Assembly: GCA_022813625.1 (NCBI GenBank)
Contig: JAKLMB010000002.1
Location: 806,001-870,000 of the forward strand
Length of the DNA stretch: 64,000 nt
Direction: 5' to 3'
Source of the DNA: Aaosphaeria pasadenensis
Lineage: Eukaryota > Ascomycota > Dothideomycetes > Pleosporales
Numbering within the stretch: the first letter of the stretch is position 1; every line of letters starts with the position of its first letter. Below, in pieces: positions 36,935 through 47,880 of the stretch. Both the position numbers and the translations under genes were made by a program. The notes beneath the pieces are model-generated. The model did no database searches. It saw nothing but the letters and a program-made list of their open reading frames with translations, and was not told the DNA's origin.

Positions 36935-38152
36935 GAGTACTCTGTATAGATCTTTTGCCCAATGTCGAAATCGAAGTAAACTATTCAATGTATGCGCGGA
37001 ACTCTCAATCGCTTTTGTGGAAGGAAGAAATGATCTTGAATATGGAAGATTGACTCACGTCCGCGCCCCTTATATATCTACCTACCTACTTACCCACATC
37101 ATCCAAGAGACAGATTTCAGCTTCTTACATTGCACATCACACGACTGTCCCCATGTAATAAGCATATACTAGTTATCTACCTGAAAGACTCATCGATCTA
37201 CATCTGTTTGTACAGAAGGACAAGCTGTCTAGCGCTTACAATACTGGGGGTGCTTTTGGGTGCAGAGTATAAGCCGAGGCAGGCCTCACACGTCCTTCGC
37301 CTCCCGTGTCAAGCTGTGCCTCTGTCTATGGTATTTAGTAATTTATCCACAATGTGCTGAGGAAGTGAACGAATTGCCGAGTAGCCGTTCGGCTATTGGG
37401 AGGTTGGCAGGTGTGAGATGGATTTTTGTCGTGGTTTGGGCTGTAATGCTGATCCTGAAAATGTGTTGTGGGGATTTTGCCAAATGCGGAGATGTGTGCG
37501 GTGTTTGGATAAAGGCGGGGCAAGTTTGGCTGTTATGGACGGCACAGGAATCGGTCGAACTTAGGAAAGGGAGCTGAAAGATCGGAAGTCGAATTGTTAG
37601 TGATTTAGGTCTCTCTCAGTCGTGTGAGTTGTGGATGTTGATAGTGGTTCAGATAGTATAGACTTAACCACCGCACTATGTATTTCATCAACAAACAATT
37701 AGCCATTACTCAAGATATCAACAAAATTACAAGATTCTAATGGCGTTCTCAGTTCTGTAATATATAATCTTAGAAGCAAATCCCACAGCGACGTCTATTC
37801 TTCTACTCGTCCTGTATGATCCTCGTATGATCAGCCCTCGTATGATCGACAGAGTATGATGAACACCGCCTCCCCACAACTAACAATCCGTAACCCAGCA
37901 TCTACCAAGAACGGTCGCCTATCAAATGCGGGATTGCTGTGAACACCTGCTATTTTCGTACTTTCGGATTCGGAGCTGTTGGACCTTCGAGACAACGCGT
38001 TGTACATGGCAGGGAATGGGAAAAAATGATGATGGCCAGAGAAAGAATCTGTATAAATTCTAGGAGAGCCATTGTCTTGGCCACATCACAAACTCCTCAA
38101 TGTTCGAAGACAGAACTCCAAGTCGTCGAACGCAATCCCTATCTAAGCTCCC
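36935..38152. other. Divergent promoter region, GMC and Cys-rich genes
   Basis: 1.2 kb between two divergent starts. It contains a cluster of near-identical GTATGATC words at about 37811-37862. No protein-like ORF is seen. Confidence 0.45.
37811..37862. promoter_or_regulatory. Cluster of GTATGATC direct repeats
   Basis: Four adjacent copies of a 10-13 base unit (CCTGTATGATC, CCTCGTATGATC, CCTCGTATGATC, AGAGTATGATG) lie about 290 bases before the Cys-rich gene and 880 bases before the GMC gene. Tandem short words in a divergent promoter can be binding sites, but this is inference only. Confidence 0.35.
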
Positions 38153-38740
38153 ATGGTCAATCCCAGACCTCTCTACCTCACCACCTTCATCGCAACCACA
38201 CTCCCAACACCCTCCATAGACCCTGCTTCCAACATCCTCCCCCTCAACTCACGCGTAAGAAACGCAACCGGCTGCGTCCAAGCCCACTGCACCACGATCC
38301 AAGAAACGCTCCTGACTCCCAAAGCCCTCGAATACCAAATCTACTGGAACGTCCAACTGCTCTTCAAGTACCTCCCTCCCCTCCCACCCCCTCCCAACCC
38401 CAACCCCAACTAACTCCCCCATCCCAGCATAACCGGCAAGCCCTCCTCATCTCTTGAATGGCGCGACCTCTCCGACCCTCAGGGCCGCAAATGGGGGTTC
38501 TTCTCCGTCGGCGACTGCGAGAGCCTGTCGTACATCAACAATTTCCAGGAGGAGTACGAGTGGTACGAACTCACGAGGACACAGCGCGAGGAGAGTCGGC
38601 ATGACTGCGGGCCGTGTTTGGGGAGGAGGCAGAAGTGCGGGACGTGTAGGGATTACGAGGCGGTTTTCTCGGACGGGCAGAGTGGAGAGTGTTATGGATA
38701 TGAGGGGTTGGGGATGTGTGATTTTAAGGTGAGATGTTAG
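38153..38740 (+). CDS. Small cysteine-rich protein, possibly secreted
   Basis: 175 residues from exons 38153-38367 and 38428-38740. The first ~20 residues (PLYLTTFIATTLPTPS) are weakly hydrophobic and could be a signal peptide. The mature part has eleven Cys, with GCVQAHC, GDCESL, HDCGPC, KCGTC, GECYG, MCDF and a terminal Cys, and an Asn-glycosylation site NATG. I do not recognise the family. The composition fits small secreted proteins of fungi, including effector-like ones, but secretion is not proven. The final codons AAG GTG AGA could also be an intron donor, in which case the protein would be longer. The coding strand is C-rich in the first half and G-rich in the second. Confidence 0.6.
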
Positions 38741-38993
38741 GTGGTTGTGTCGGGATTGCCAGAGAAGTTGGAAGACGTTATGTTGACGGAAAGAATTGGA
38801 GGTCTGATACGGTATAACGAAAAAGCAGTGCGTTGTTGCGAAGGTGGAGGGAAACTGAGGCTGAAGCAGGGGATACTTATATATTATGAATTAGTAAATC
38901 AATTGAAGGATCTAATATGGGTATAACTGAGCAACTGAATGGCTCATAGCATTTTGTTCGTGTAAAATTGTAGCAAACGTTTCCTCAAAACAC

Positions 38994-40127
38994 TCACGAC
39001 CGAAGGCCCTCCTCATCACTGGGTCTCGCCCTCCCTTCCTCTGCAGTCGACGCTTGCACCTTACTCTGATCAGCATGTTTCGCAGGATCAAAGACGTAAA
39101 TCGGGAACTCCAGGAAGATGGTTCGCTTTAGGAACACTGGCATCTTCTCGTACAGTTGAGGAGGGAAAGGAATAAGGATGCTGGTTCGATTGAGCCAGCG
39201 TTGGTACTCTTCCCATCGGTTACCCTTTTCGTATCTCTTCTTTGCACCGGGTCTCTCCTGCAATGGCAGTCCGGAGAGAAACATGAGCAGTGCTGTTAGG
39301 AGGAAGGGTCCAAGTATGGAGGAGTATAGAGCGGCGTATGCACCGCCCTTAGTGTAGCCATGTGCTGCTGGCGTTACTGCAATCATGAAGATTGCTATGT
39401 AAACAATTAGTAAATAACCTTTACTCGAGCCCGCCATGTTAGACTTACAAAACTGGATAATGATTTCTCCAAAATAGTTTGGATGCCTGGACCATGCGAA
39501 CAATCCAACATTGCAAACCGCCCCGTCGCTTCCGTGCGCGCTACGGAACCGGTACTTCTGAATGTCGGACACGCTCTCCATGATCAGGCCAATGGAATAC
39601 AACACCACGCCCGCAATGTCACGCCCCGTTCCAAAACTAGGCTGACCGTAGTGAGTGACGTTTGGCGAGTTGAGCAATGTCACTGGTAAGGAAACAACCC
39701 ATACCCATATCATCTGGCTGCATACGATGTTAGTCGGAGATGATCACGGGGGAGCGGACAAAACAGAGAATACGAAGGTTTGAACGTACAACACCCAGAA
39801 GCCAAGGAAAGACCAAAACTTGTCGCGCTTGTCGTCAAAGCGATCGTCTTTGCCGGTCTTCAAGATTCGGAATAGTAGGAATGCGGACAATCGTGCTCCC
39901 CAGACCATGATGAACACGGACACGACAATGTTGCGTGCATTGTCTCTGGCATCGCTGAATGCAAGGGTGAGGATGGCGAGAAGGACAAAGTTGGTTCCTC
40001 CAGCGAAGTCGGTGAGTTTGTCAAATTTGAATGTGAATGCTATAGAGAAGAAGAAGAGCTGGTAGGCGATGGTGATGAGGAGGGTGATGGCTAGGTAGTA
40101 GTTGTCTAGGACATGGACGGCGCCCAT
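38994..40127 (-). CDS. DUF1295 multi-pass membrane protein, steroid-reductase/ICMT-like fold
   Basis: 339 residues from exons 40127-39774, 39713-39449 and 39394-38994. Six or more hydrophobic helices are visible (YYLAITLLITIAYQLFFFSI, NFVLLAILTLAF, IVVSVFIMVWGARLSAFLLF and others). The core motif DIQKYRF...GLFAWSRHPNYFGEIIIQF is that of DUF1295, related to 3-oxo-5-alpha-steroid reductases and isoprenylcysteine methyltransferases, where the RHPNY segment helps bind cofactor. LQERPGAKKRYEKGNRWEEYQRW in the C-terminal part is also typical. It probably sits in the ER and reduces a lipid; the substrate is unknown. The exon 1/2 join uses the second of two overlapping acceptors (CAGCCAG) to keep frame. 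Confidence 0.88.
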
Positions 40128-41445
40128 GCTCACGAGGCGAGAATGAAGTTTTATGTTTCTATGAAAACGATGTTGTTGATCCAAGATTTGCGAACAAAAT
40201 AAACTGATGAAATGGTTGAAAAGCGTGCGTGCTGTATTAACATTATATGGCTTCAGGGTCGCATTCGCTACTGCACATAAATAGTATCGAACGGGACAAT
40301 TAGATTGATGAGTTGTCCCGATTCCGACTATGACGAAGATGACTTTGGTCTAGTAATAATACTCGTAGTTTCTATTGAAAAGAAGGTTGAGGCTGTGGAT
40401 AGAAATGGGACGAAAAGAGAGCGCGATGACGCATTTGATCTTTTGTGCCAAGCGATCGTTGGTGTTGAGATTCGTCCCATCGATCATGGGAACCCACACT
40501 AATCGCACGACACTCCATCATCTTTCCAAACAATGCTACGCCTTCCACGGCTCCCGCTGACTACTTTGCCATTGATGTTTTACTGGATAGTGAGGCAGAC
40601 AGAGAACATGCGGTAGCCCATGTTTTAATGTTCTCGTCTCTTTGCCGGACTCATCAGCCGGAGCCTCATGGAACATGACTCCTGGACCCGGCCTTTATGA
40701 AACACAGCCGGTATGGGGGCACCAGTTCCCACGCACCTCGCGTCTCATATCCCCCAGCCCCAGCGCGAAGCCAGACCGTCTTGATACCTCTTCTTCTCCA
40801 AAAATCAGCTGGTTTCTCCCCATAACGGTATAGCTGCCCTGAATCGCAGCGCAATCTGATGCTTGGCCGCGTACGTTCTCACAATGCGACCGCAGGGCAA
40901 AACATGTGCATCCACCCTTTCAATCTTCCAATCCATACATTGAGACTCTGCCCAGACCCTCCCAGACTCTATCCAGCCATGACAGCGAGGATTAAGCTCT
41001 TACTAGAAACAGGCACAGGGTGTGGGTCCGCAGTTCTGTGAAGTAGCTTACATTATTATTGGTTTCGTACAATAATCGCCATGCGCCTGAGGCTGTTGCG
41101 CTCGTCTTAGTTGGTTTGGGTCTTTCTTGTCCGGCGCGCCTCTCACGCTCTCTTTGCTCCTCCGGACATACACACTCTCTCTTTCTCTCGCGCCCTCCTC
41201 CTATTCCTCTTCCTTCTCCTCTTCACTACTCTCTCTTTCGATTCTTGCTCTTCGATAGTCTGCTGTGCAGTTCTCGAATGAGTCTGCATATCTGTGACAT
41301 TTACGCTCTTTATCACTTTGACTTCCAGCTGGACTGTGTGTTGCTACTAATACATTGATCAACTCATTTCATTCAACAATATACCCTTCCACAGCAATAC
41401 GAACACAATTCTTACCAGTCACAATCAACAATTATTAGCGCCAAA
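40128..41445. other. Divergent promoter region with a long pyrimidine tract
   Basis: Lies between the DUF1295 gene (minus) and the secreted repeat protein (plus). A CT-rich tract at about 41148-41262 ends about 180 bases before the ATG at 41446, as seen in promoters of highly expressed fungal genes. Short ORFs here are not protein-like. Confidence 0.5.
41148..41262 (+). promoter_or_regulatory. CT-rich promoter tract
   Basis: Almost pure pyrimidine runs (CTCTCTCTTTCTCTCGC, CCTCCTCCTATTCCTCTTCC) upstream of the secreted repeat protein. In filamentous fungi such tracts lie near transcription starts of strongly expressed genes; inferred role only. Confidence 0.45.
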
Positions 41446-44226
41446 ATGAAGAGAATCAAGTCATCAATAGGGTTCGCCCTCGAGCTTATGCTGATCACCT
41501 CCACAGTTCGTGAAGCCCTTCTCATTGTTCTGGTCTATCGCCTGTCTTCTCCAATACTAATGCGGTAACAGGTGGTCGTCGCCGCCCCCGAGCCAGGAAT
41601 TAATCTCAGCAACAACATCGGCCCTGGCATCCAAGGAAGAAAAGTACCAAACCTCCGCGTGGGCACCGTCAATGTCGACAACAACGCGCAGCAAGAGGCG
41701 GCAATTGGAAATCTAAAGGTTCATCGCGCACTCGACATCGGCAACCCCAATCCTGTCGCAGGCCTGGATGCAAACGCGCTACTTAATGGCCTCGACAACG
41801 GCCGGCCCGGTGCTGGAAAGGGGGATGCAATCGACGACTCTTTACTCCAGGGATTGGGTGGCCAGACCCTTGGTAGACCTGCTGGTAGCGTGGAAGCTGG
41901 AAGGTTAGGAGAGTCTTTGGGTGGTGGTCTGGGTAATGCGCAAGTTGGTCGACCTGGTGGAATCGATGCTGGTGCTCTCTTGGACGGCCAGAACGAGCTG
42001 CAGCAGAAGGGTGGCAAGGACTTTGGCTCGATTATCGTTGGACCGGAAGGTCCCCAGCAACAGGGTGGAATTGATGCTGGCGCTATTCTGAACGGAGAAA
42101 AAGGCCAACAGCAGAATGGCGGTATCGGATTGGAGGGACAGCTCAGTCATGGCAAGAAACCGGAGATGCCTGTCGAGGAGCGACCTAAAGAAACGGCAGT
42201 CGCCCCAGAGGCGCCAGCTGCCACCGGCCCGGGCAATGTAGATGACATCGATTTTATTCTTTTCGACCCGAAAAATCCTGATCAGGGCGAGGGAGAGGGT
42301 CAAGGAGAAAAAGGAAAGGGAGGCCGTGAAGGAGGAGGCAAAGGAGAGGAGGGCGGCAAAGGCAAAGGAGGCAAAGGAGAAGGAGGCAAAGGAAAAGACG
42401 ACGACAAGGGCAAGGGAGGCAAAGGAAAAGGAGGGAAAGGAGAGAAGGGCAAAGGCCAACAGGGTATCAACATCATCGAGATCGTCCCAGTCATTATTAT
42501 CCCAGGGGGTGGTGGACAGCAACACACGTCTATGATGACTATGAAGACCGAACTTGCCCCAGGTGGAAACGTGAGTTTCTGGGTTCAATTACCTTCACAT
42601 TTGATATGATTGCTGACATTTCCTCCAGATCGCTAACGAAACTTCGACTTCTTATGCAGCACCGATTACTATCACTGCAGGCGTAAGGTTCCTTTTGCAA
42701 AGCGCCTTTCAATGCAATAGCTAACATCATGAACAGGGAGGCAACGCAACCACAACTACTGCCGCAGTGGAGGCACCACCTCCACCACCTCCGGCTGCAG
42801 AGGCTCCTCCAGCGGCCGAACACACTTCAGCAGCCCCCCCTATGGCAGAGCATACATCCGCAGCACCTCCAGCAGCTGCAGCCCCCCCCATGGTAGAGCA
42901 TACATCAGTCGCAGCGGCGCCTCCTATGGTAGAACATACCTCTGCAGCACCCCCACCCCCAGCCGCCGCAGCGCCTCCTGCAGCAGAGCATACTTCAGCA
43001 GCACCTCCCGCAGCAGCAGTTCCTCCGGCTGTCGAACACACTTCAGCAGCAGCGGCACCTCCTATGGTAGAGCATACATCTGCGGCGCCTCCAGCAGCTG
43101 CAGCGCCTCCAGCTTCGCAGATTACTGTTATCGCAGGCCACCCTGGCGCAGCACCAGCCGTAAGTCTTGCCTTTAAATTCTATTATCCATTCACTAATCC
43201 CTCCTCCAGGCCAGTAACGAGACAACCGTGGCCGCGGCGGCTCCACCTGCAGCGGCTATTACAGTCATTGCAGGAGGATCCGGTGCAGCCTCCGCTACGA
43301 CAGCAGCAGCGGCACCACCTCTTCAAGCGGGTGGCAATCCTATGGGTGGCAACGAAACCGCGGCAGCAGTGGAAACATCCTCCAAGCCGGCACCCGCAGC
43401 CATAACTGTCATTGCTACCCATGCCAGCGCTCCAGCAGCAGGAGGAGCAGCAGGCAGTGTTACTGTCATCGCCGGGTCTTCTGCCGCTGGAGTAGTTGCG
43501 CCTCCAGCAGCCTCTGCCCAAGCAGATTCATGCAACTGCCAGTGTTCCTGCCCTCTGGGATCCTTCCCCATGGTCGCTCCCGCAGCTCCGCCATTCCAAC
43601 TTCAACCAGACCTCCTAGGAAGCATGTCGGCGCCCCCTAATACCCTTCAAACCGTCGTAGCCACCTCCTCCTCAGCGGCAGCTCTCGTCACCGATCCCGC
43701 CGCTCCACCTCCACCCCCAGCCGCTGAAATCCCCTTGTCCTCCTCGTCCGCCGCCTTCGAACTCGCGCCCCCAGCACCCCTCAACGACACCGCCCCCCTC
43801 CCACCAGCCGTCACCACAGCACCCCCAGCAGAAGAAGCCGCACCTCCCGCCGCTTCCTCTCCCGAATCCTCCGCCCCTGAGTCCTCCGCCCCGCCAGCAC
43901 AATCCCAAATTCGCTCCCCGACCCTCGTCTCCGGCACCCCAACCCCCTCAGCAACCACCACAGAACTCCAACAGAACCGCCTCCCCTTCGACATCAACAC
44001 CGTCGACCTCCAAAGCGTCGTCACCGCCGTCCTGGGCCGCCGAGCCGTCCAAACAGGCACACCACAGGAACTCGACATCGGAGACTTCAGCCGTCGACAG
44101 CGTCAGCGGCGCGGCGCGGTGAGGTCAGGGACGCCGGAGGAGCTTGCCGACGATGAGCTCGTGCGAGCGAGGAGGGCGGTGCAGACAGGTACGCCGAGCG
44201 AGTTCGACATTTCGGATCTGTCGTAG
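41446..44226 (+). CDS. Secreted low-complexity repeat protein with dibasic-spaced C-terminal peptides
   Basis: 850 residues from exons 41446-41505, 41572-42570, 42629-42682, 42737-43159 and 43210-44226; all introns are phase 0. Residues 1-24 (MKRIKSSIGFALELMLITST then VVVA) form a signal peptide. There follow a Gly/Gln/Asp-rich part with GGIDAGALLDG and GGIDAGAILNG units, a Lys/Gly/Glu-rich run (DNA 42280-42460), an Ala/Pro-rich part with seven EHTS[AV]A units, and four [IV]TVIA[GT] units. The last 70 residues contain AVQTGTPQELDIGDFS, GAVRSGTPEELADDELV and AVQTGTPSEFDISDLS, set off by RR, RQRR and RR. Those are Kex2-type sites, so three peptides may be released. No family is recognised and no GPI signal is seen. 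The gene could be a cell-wall/adhesin-type protein. Confidence 0.75.
42280..42460 (+). repeat. Coding low-complexity repeat, Lys/Gly/Glu-rich
   Basis: Purine-only units such as GGAGGCAAAGGAAAAG repeat through this part of the secreted protein, encoding GGKGKGGKGEGGKGK-type sequence. Slippage-prone; polymorphic between strains is likely. Confidence 0.8.
42770..43120 (+). repeat. Coding tandem repeat, EHTSAAPP units
   Basis: Seven copies of an imperfect unit encoding [AV]EHTS[AV]A followed by Ala/Pro spacers of varying length, with GCAGAGCATACATCAGCAGC-like DNA. Part of exon 4 of the secreted repeat protein. Confidence 0.85.
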
Positions 44227-44736
44227 TGTAATCGTTGGAAGCTGTTGGATATCTATTGGGAAGCTCGTCATTTCAAAAAAGAAAAGAAATATGAATTATA
44301 TATAAACATGTGTGTGACCCGACCCATCCGGGAAAGATAGTTAAAAACGAAACGCGACTTTCACTTGCACCATCCTTTCCGCCTACTCTACGAGGTTTCT
44401 GTACTTTTTCTTTTTCTTTTTCTTTTACGTTGGCTACTTTTATTTGCGGGGTTGGCTGGCTGGCTGGCTTGGCTGTATAGGATGGAATATATGAGGATGG
44501 ATGGAATGAGATAGTATAGATGTAATACATACACCACCTTTTTACTTTTACTCTTACTTACCATTGTTGGTTCAATTGGTACATGATATATGTAGATCGC
44601 GGGTCTTGGAAGTCTGGATAAAGATCTGGTTTGGTGGAATGGTATGGAGTTTTGTATTCTAACTTTTGAAAGGGGGTATCATAGTACTGTGTATGGAAAT
44701 CGAACATGAAGGGTGCGAAGTCGAAAAGTCTGGACG
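44227..44736. other. Intergenic between convergent genes, with microsatellites
   Basis: Holds the 3' flanks of the secreted protein (plus) and RPP1 (minus). Simple repeats: CTTTTT units at about 44403-44427 and GGCT units at about 44452-44475. Confidence 0.6.
44403..44475. repeat. Microsatellites (CTTTTT)n and (GGCT)n
   Basis: Four CTTTTT-like units, a 25-base spacer, then five GGCT units with one interruption. Simple-sequence slippage products. Confidence 0.8.
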
Positions 44737-45861
44737 CTATTTTGCGGACTGGACCTTCGACTTCTTACTCCCCTTCTCGAGGTTATCTCCTTTCCTCTTG
44801 TTCTGCTGTTGCGCCTGGCCCTTCTGACCCTTTTGTTGCCGTTCGACCATCGCCGGTTTCTCACCACCATACACGACATCCACGACGCCTCTATAACTCT
44901 CCTTCTTCAGCCTCGCGAACTCCACCACACTCCTCGGCTCCTTGCTCAACCCATCCTTCCCCCTCTCCCTACCCAGTCCCCAAACGCTCGCGAGATTGAT
45001 AACATCTGCCGGCGCCCTCAGCGCAAGCACGCTCCTCGCATCGCTACTAAACACCAAACCCCTCCCCCTACTAACCCTAATCAACTGCGTCGCATTCCCA
45101 ATCACCAACCTCTTCCTATTCGCATCCTGAGTCCCCACGCCCTGCCCGTAGCACAACTCGATCTTGACGCCCCTCGCGATCGCGCTGCCGAGCGTCGGGA
45201 ACTTGAAGTGCGTCTCGAACTTCTGCGTCAGGTCGAGGGAGATGATGTCGACGTCGAGGGTCTGGCAGGCCTGCTGCAGCGTGCGCTCGGAGGTCGGGCG
45301 CGCGGCCACGATGTCGTAGCTGCTGCGGAGGTCTGGGAGCTTGTTGTTCGTGGTGCTGTCGGTTAGGAGGAGGGTGCAGCGGCGGAGGATGCGAAGGCGG
45401 GATGGGACGGTGAAGGGAAGGGTTGCTGGGATCGGTGAGGTCTGTGGTATGGATTAGTTGGGATATTGGATGGAGGCGTTGGGATTGATTTGGAAGGGAA
45501 GCGTATGTGACTGGTCGCCCGCTATAGATAAGGAGGATGGATGTGTATCGAAACGTGTTTCAGGGTTCCGAATATCCAGAATGCGACGACGGTCCCCAAT
45601 CCCATGGGAAAGGAAACCATAAAAAAAAACCAATTACTCACATGATCGCTAGGGATCTTTCCCGATAGGGTGTGAGTGAGTGCAACGACGTCGTATCCTA
45701 CTGCAGATCTGGGTCAGTTCTGGTTGCCTCCTTTATTGTTTCTTGCTGGAATCGTCTGGTTGTTGAGACGAAGGAAAGTACTTACACTCGTCGAGGAACG
45801 CGATGGCTCGCTGCATTTCCCTCTGATTGTCCGTCCATGGAACGTTCAAGTCGTAATACAT
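44737..45861 (-). CDS. RPP1: RNase P/RNase MRP protein subunit Rpp1 (Rpp30 family)
   Basis: 279 residues from exons 45861-45786, 45700-45642 and 45441-44737. It starts MYYDLNVPW, a typical Rpp1/Rpp30 N-terminus, with LGYDVVALTHTL across intron 1 and the TIM-barrel-like core (RRCTLLLTD, YDIVAARPTSERTLQQACQTLDVDIISLDL, ARGVKIELCYGQ, VLALRAPADVINLASVWGL). The protein is part of nuclear RNase P, which trims 5' ends of pre-tRNA, and of RNase MRP for rRNA processing. The C-terminal 50 residues are Lys/Gln-rich. It starts about 650 bases from the casein kinase gene, which runs the other way. Confidence 0.94.
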
Positions 45862-46508
45862 TTTTGCGAGCGACCGAGGCGATACGAACGGTGCGAATAT
45901 GACTATGAAGAAGGCATGGGATAGTAAGGTCCGTAAGAGAGATCTGACAGGTGAGTGAATTGCTCCAGTATTAATAGTTGTTGAAGCTTTGGAGATGGTG
46001 CTCGTAGGATGTCGCAAGGTCGGCAACTCTTTTGGCCGGAGCATCGTACTCGTATTAGCCCAAGAGAGAGAGAGAAGAAGACCCCGCCAATCACGTGCTC
46101 GAATCCGCTGACTGAAAGGCACAAAAACAAGCGACCAGCAACAACAGGACGAAGACGCCCACCAGCAGACAGGACGACGACACCAAAGGCAGCCGTCCGA
46201 GTCGTCCCGTACAACCAGACGATAACGACGCTGGACTCTCCAAACACGCACCAACGCCCTCTATTTCCTACGCCCACCCCTGCGCCCACAGAAGATTCAT
46301 CTTCCTCGCTATCATCGGACTCCTCGGCTGCATCCTCTACTACACCTCTTCCATCTCGCCCAACCTTCGACAGCTGCAGCCTTCCACTCTCCTTCGTAAC
46401 CACCATCGCCTCCCCCACCGCAACGACGTGTCACAGAGCAGTTCCGGAAGCCCCGCAGTGAAGGAGCCCGAGCTTGAGGTCTGGGCTGAACGAGATAAAT
46501 CTACCACT
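45862..46508. promoter_or_regulatory. Shared divergent promoter of RPP1 and CKA1
   Basis: 647 bases separate the two start codons, so both promoters are here. A CACGTG E-box-like word lies at about 46093. The part near CKA1 is C/A-rich and readable on the plus strand, likely the 5' UTR; an in-frame ATG at 46428 would add 27 residues unlike the CK2 family. Confidence 0.5.
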
Positions 46509-47880
46509 ATGGCGCTCAATTCCAATGGCGGCGCCAGCATCGCCAGGGTTTACGCCGATGTCAATGCCAACATGCCGCGCCCCTACTGGGACTACGACAG
46601 CGTAAACATCTCCTGGGGCGTCCTGGAGAATTATGAGGTGGTGCGCAAGATCGGTATGTCCTCGACTTTCTTATGGTGCGGCGCGACATGGTGCGGGGGA
46701 GTCGGACATGGTCAATGGGTGGATGCGCTATGTTTTCATCCTCTCCCCCACGGTTTACCACCAACACCAAGATCCATTGCTAACAATCATCTTTTCTTTT
46801 AGGTCGAGGAAAGTACTCGGAAGTCTTCGAAGGTATCAACGTCGTCAACTACCAGAAGTGTGTCATCAAGGTCCTCAAACCTGTTAAGAAGAAGAAGATA
46901 AAGCGTGAGATCAAGATCTTGCAGAATTTATCTGGAGGCCCCAATATCGTCGCACTGCTTGATGTTGTCCGCGATAACCAGGTCTGTGCATCCCAGGGAT
47001 AGAGGGGGCTTAAATGTCTCCCTTCTATCTATCGACTCTCTTTCTAACGATCGCGTGCAGAGCAAGACCCCTTCGCTCATCTTTGAGCACGTCAACAACA
47101 CCGACTTCCGTAGCTTATACCCCAAATTCACCGATTATGACGTCCGATTCTACATCAACGAGCTCCTCAAAGCGCTAGACTACTGCCACAGCAAGGGCAT
47201 CATGCACCGAGACGTCAAACCCCACAACGTCATGATCGACCACGAGAAGCGCAAACTGCGATTGATCGATTGGGGTCTCGCCGAGTTCTACCATGCCGGC
47301 ACCGAGTACAACGTTCGTGTAGGTTTACCTTGGTTTAAACCTATTTTCCCCAGCTCCGTTACTTATTTTCCCGTAGGTTGCATCTCGTTATTTCAAGGGT
47401 CCTGAACTTCTTGTTGATTTCCAGGAGTACGATTACTCCCTTGACATGTGGTCCCTCGGTGCCATGTTCGCGTCGATGATCTTCCGCAAAGAACCCTTTT
47501 TCCACGGCAACAGCAACTCGGATCAGTTGGTCAAGATCGCCAAGGTCCTCGGTACCGAGGATCTCTTCGATTACCTTGACAAGTACGACATCGAGCTCGA
47601 TGCGCAGTACGACGACATTCTCTCGAGATACCCCAAGAAGCCGTGGCACTCGTTCATCAATGCGGAGAACCAGCGCTTCGTTAGCAACGACGCGATAGAC
47701 TTCCTTGACAAGCTGCTCCGATACGACCATCAGGTATGTAACTCTTGTGATTGTTCTACCTACATATGTACTAATATGACGTAGGAACGTCTCACCGCTC
47801 AAGAGGCCATGGCCCATCCGTACTTCGCACCCGTGCGACAGAATGCGCAGAACCACGCCAGTGCTACGCCGCATTCATGA
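46509..47880 (+). CDS. CKA1: Casein kinase 2 catalytic subunit alpha
   Basis: 344 residues from exons 46509-46653, 46803-46981, 47061-47318, 47377-47733 and 47785-47880. It has the CK2-specific N-terminus ARVYADVNANMPRPYWDYDSV, the Gly loop GRGKYSEVFEG, the catalytic Lys in CVIKVLKPVKKKKIKRE (with the basic cluster that contacts acidic substrates), HRDVKPHN (D159), DWG in place of DFG (D178), and SRYFKGPELL. The constitutive nuclear and cytosolic kinase phosphorylates Ser/Thr next to acidic residues, with regulatory beta subunits; in filamentous fungi it is essential and affects clock and growth. The start MALNSNGG is chosen because it lies just before the conserved N-terminus. Confidence 0.96.

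Noticed and set aside
34927..38740. Secondary-metabolite gene cluster around the GMC oxidoreductase
   Set aside because: No synthase, transferase, P450 or cluster regulator is nearby; flanking genes are housekeeping or orphan.
41721..42588. Long minus-strand frames opposite the secreted repeat protein
   Set aside because: They are antisense shadows of repetitive, purine-biased coding sequence; the plus strand has the signal peptide and clean splice sites.
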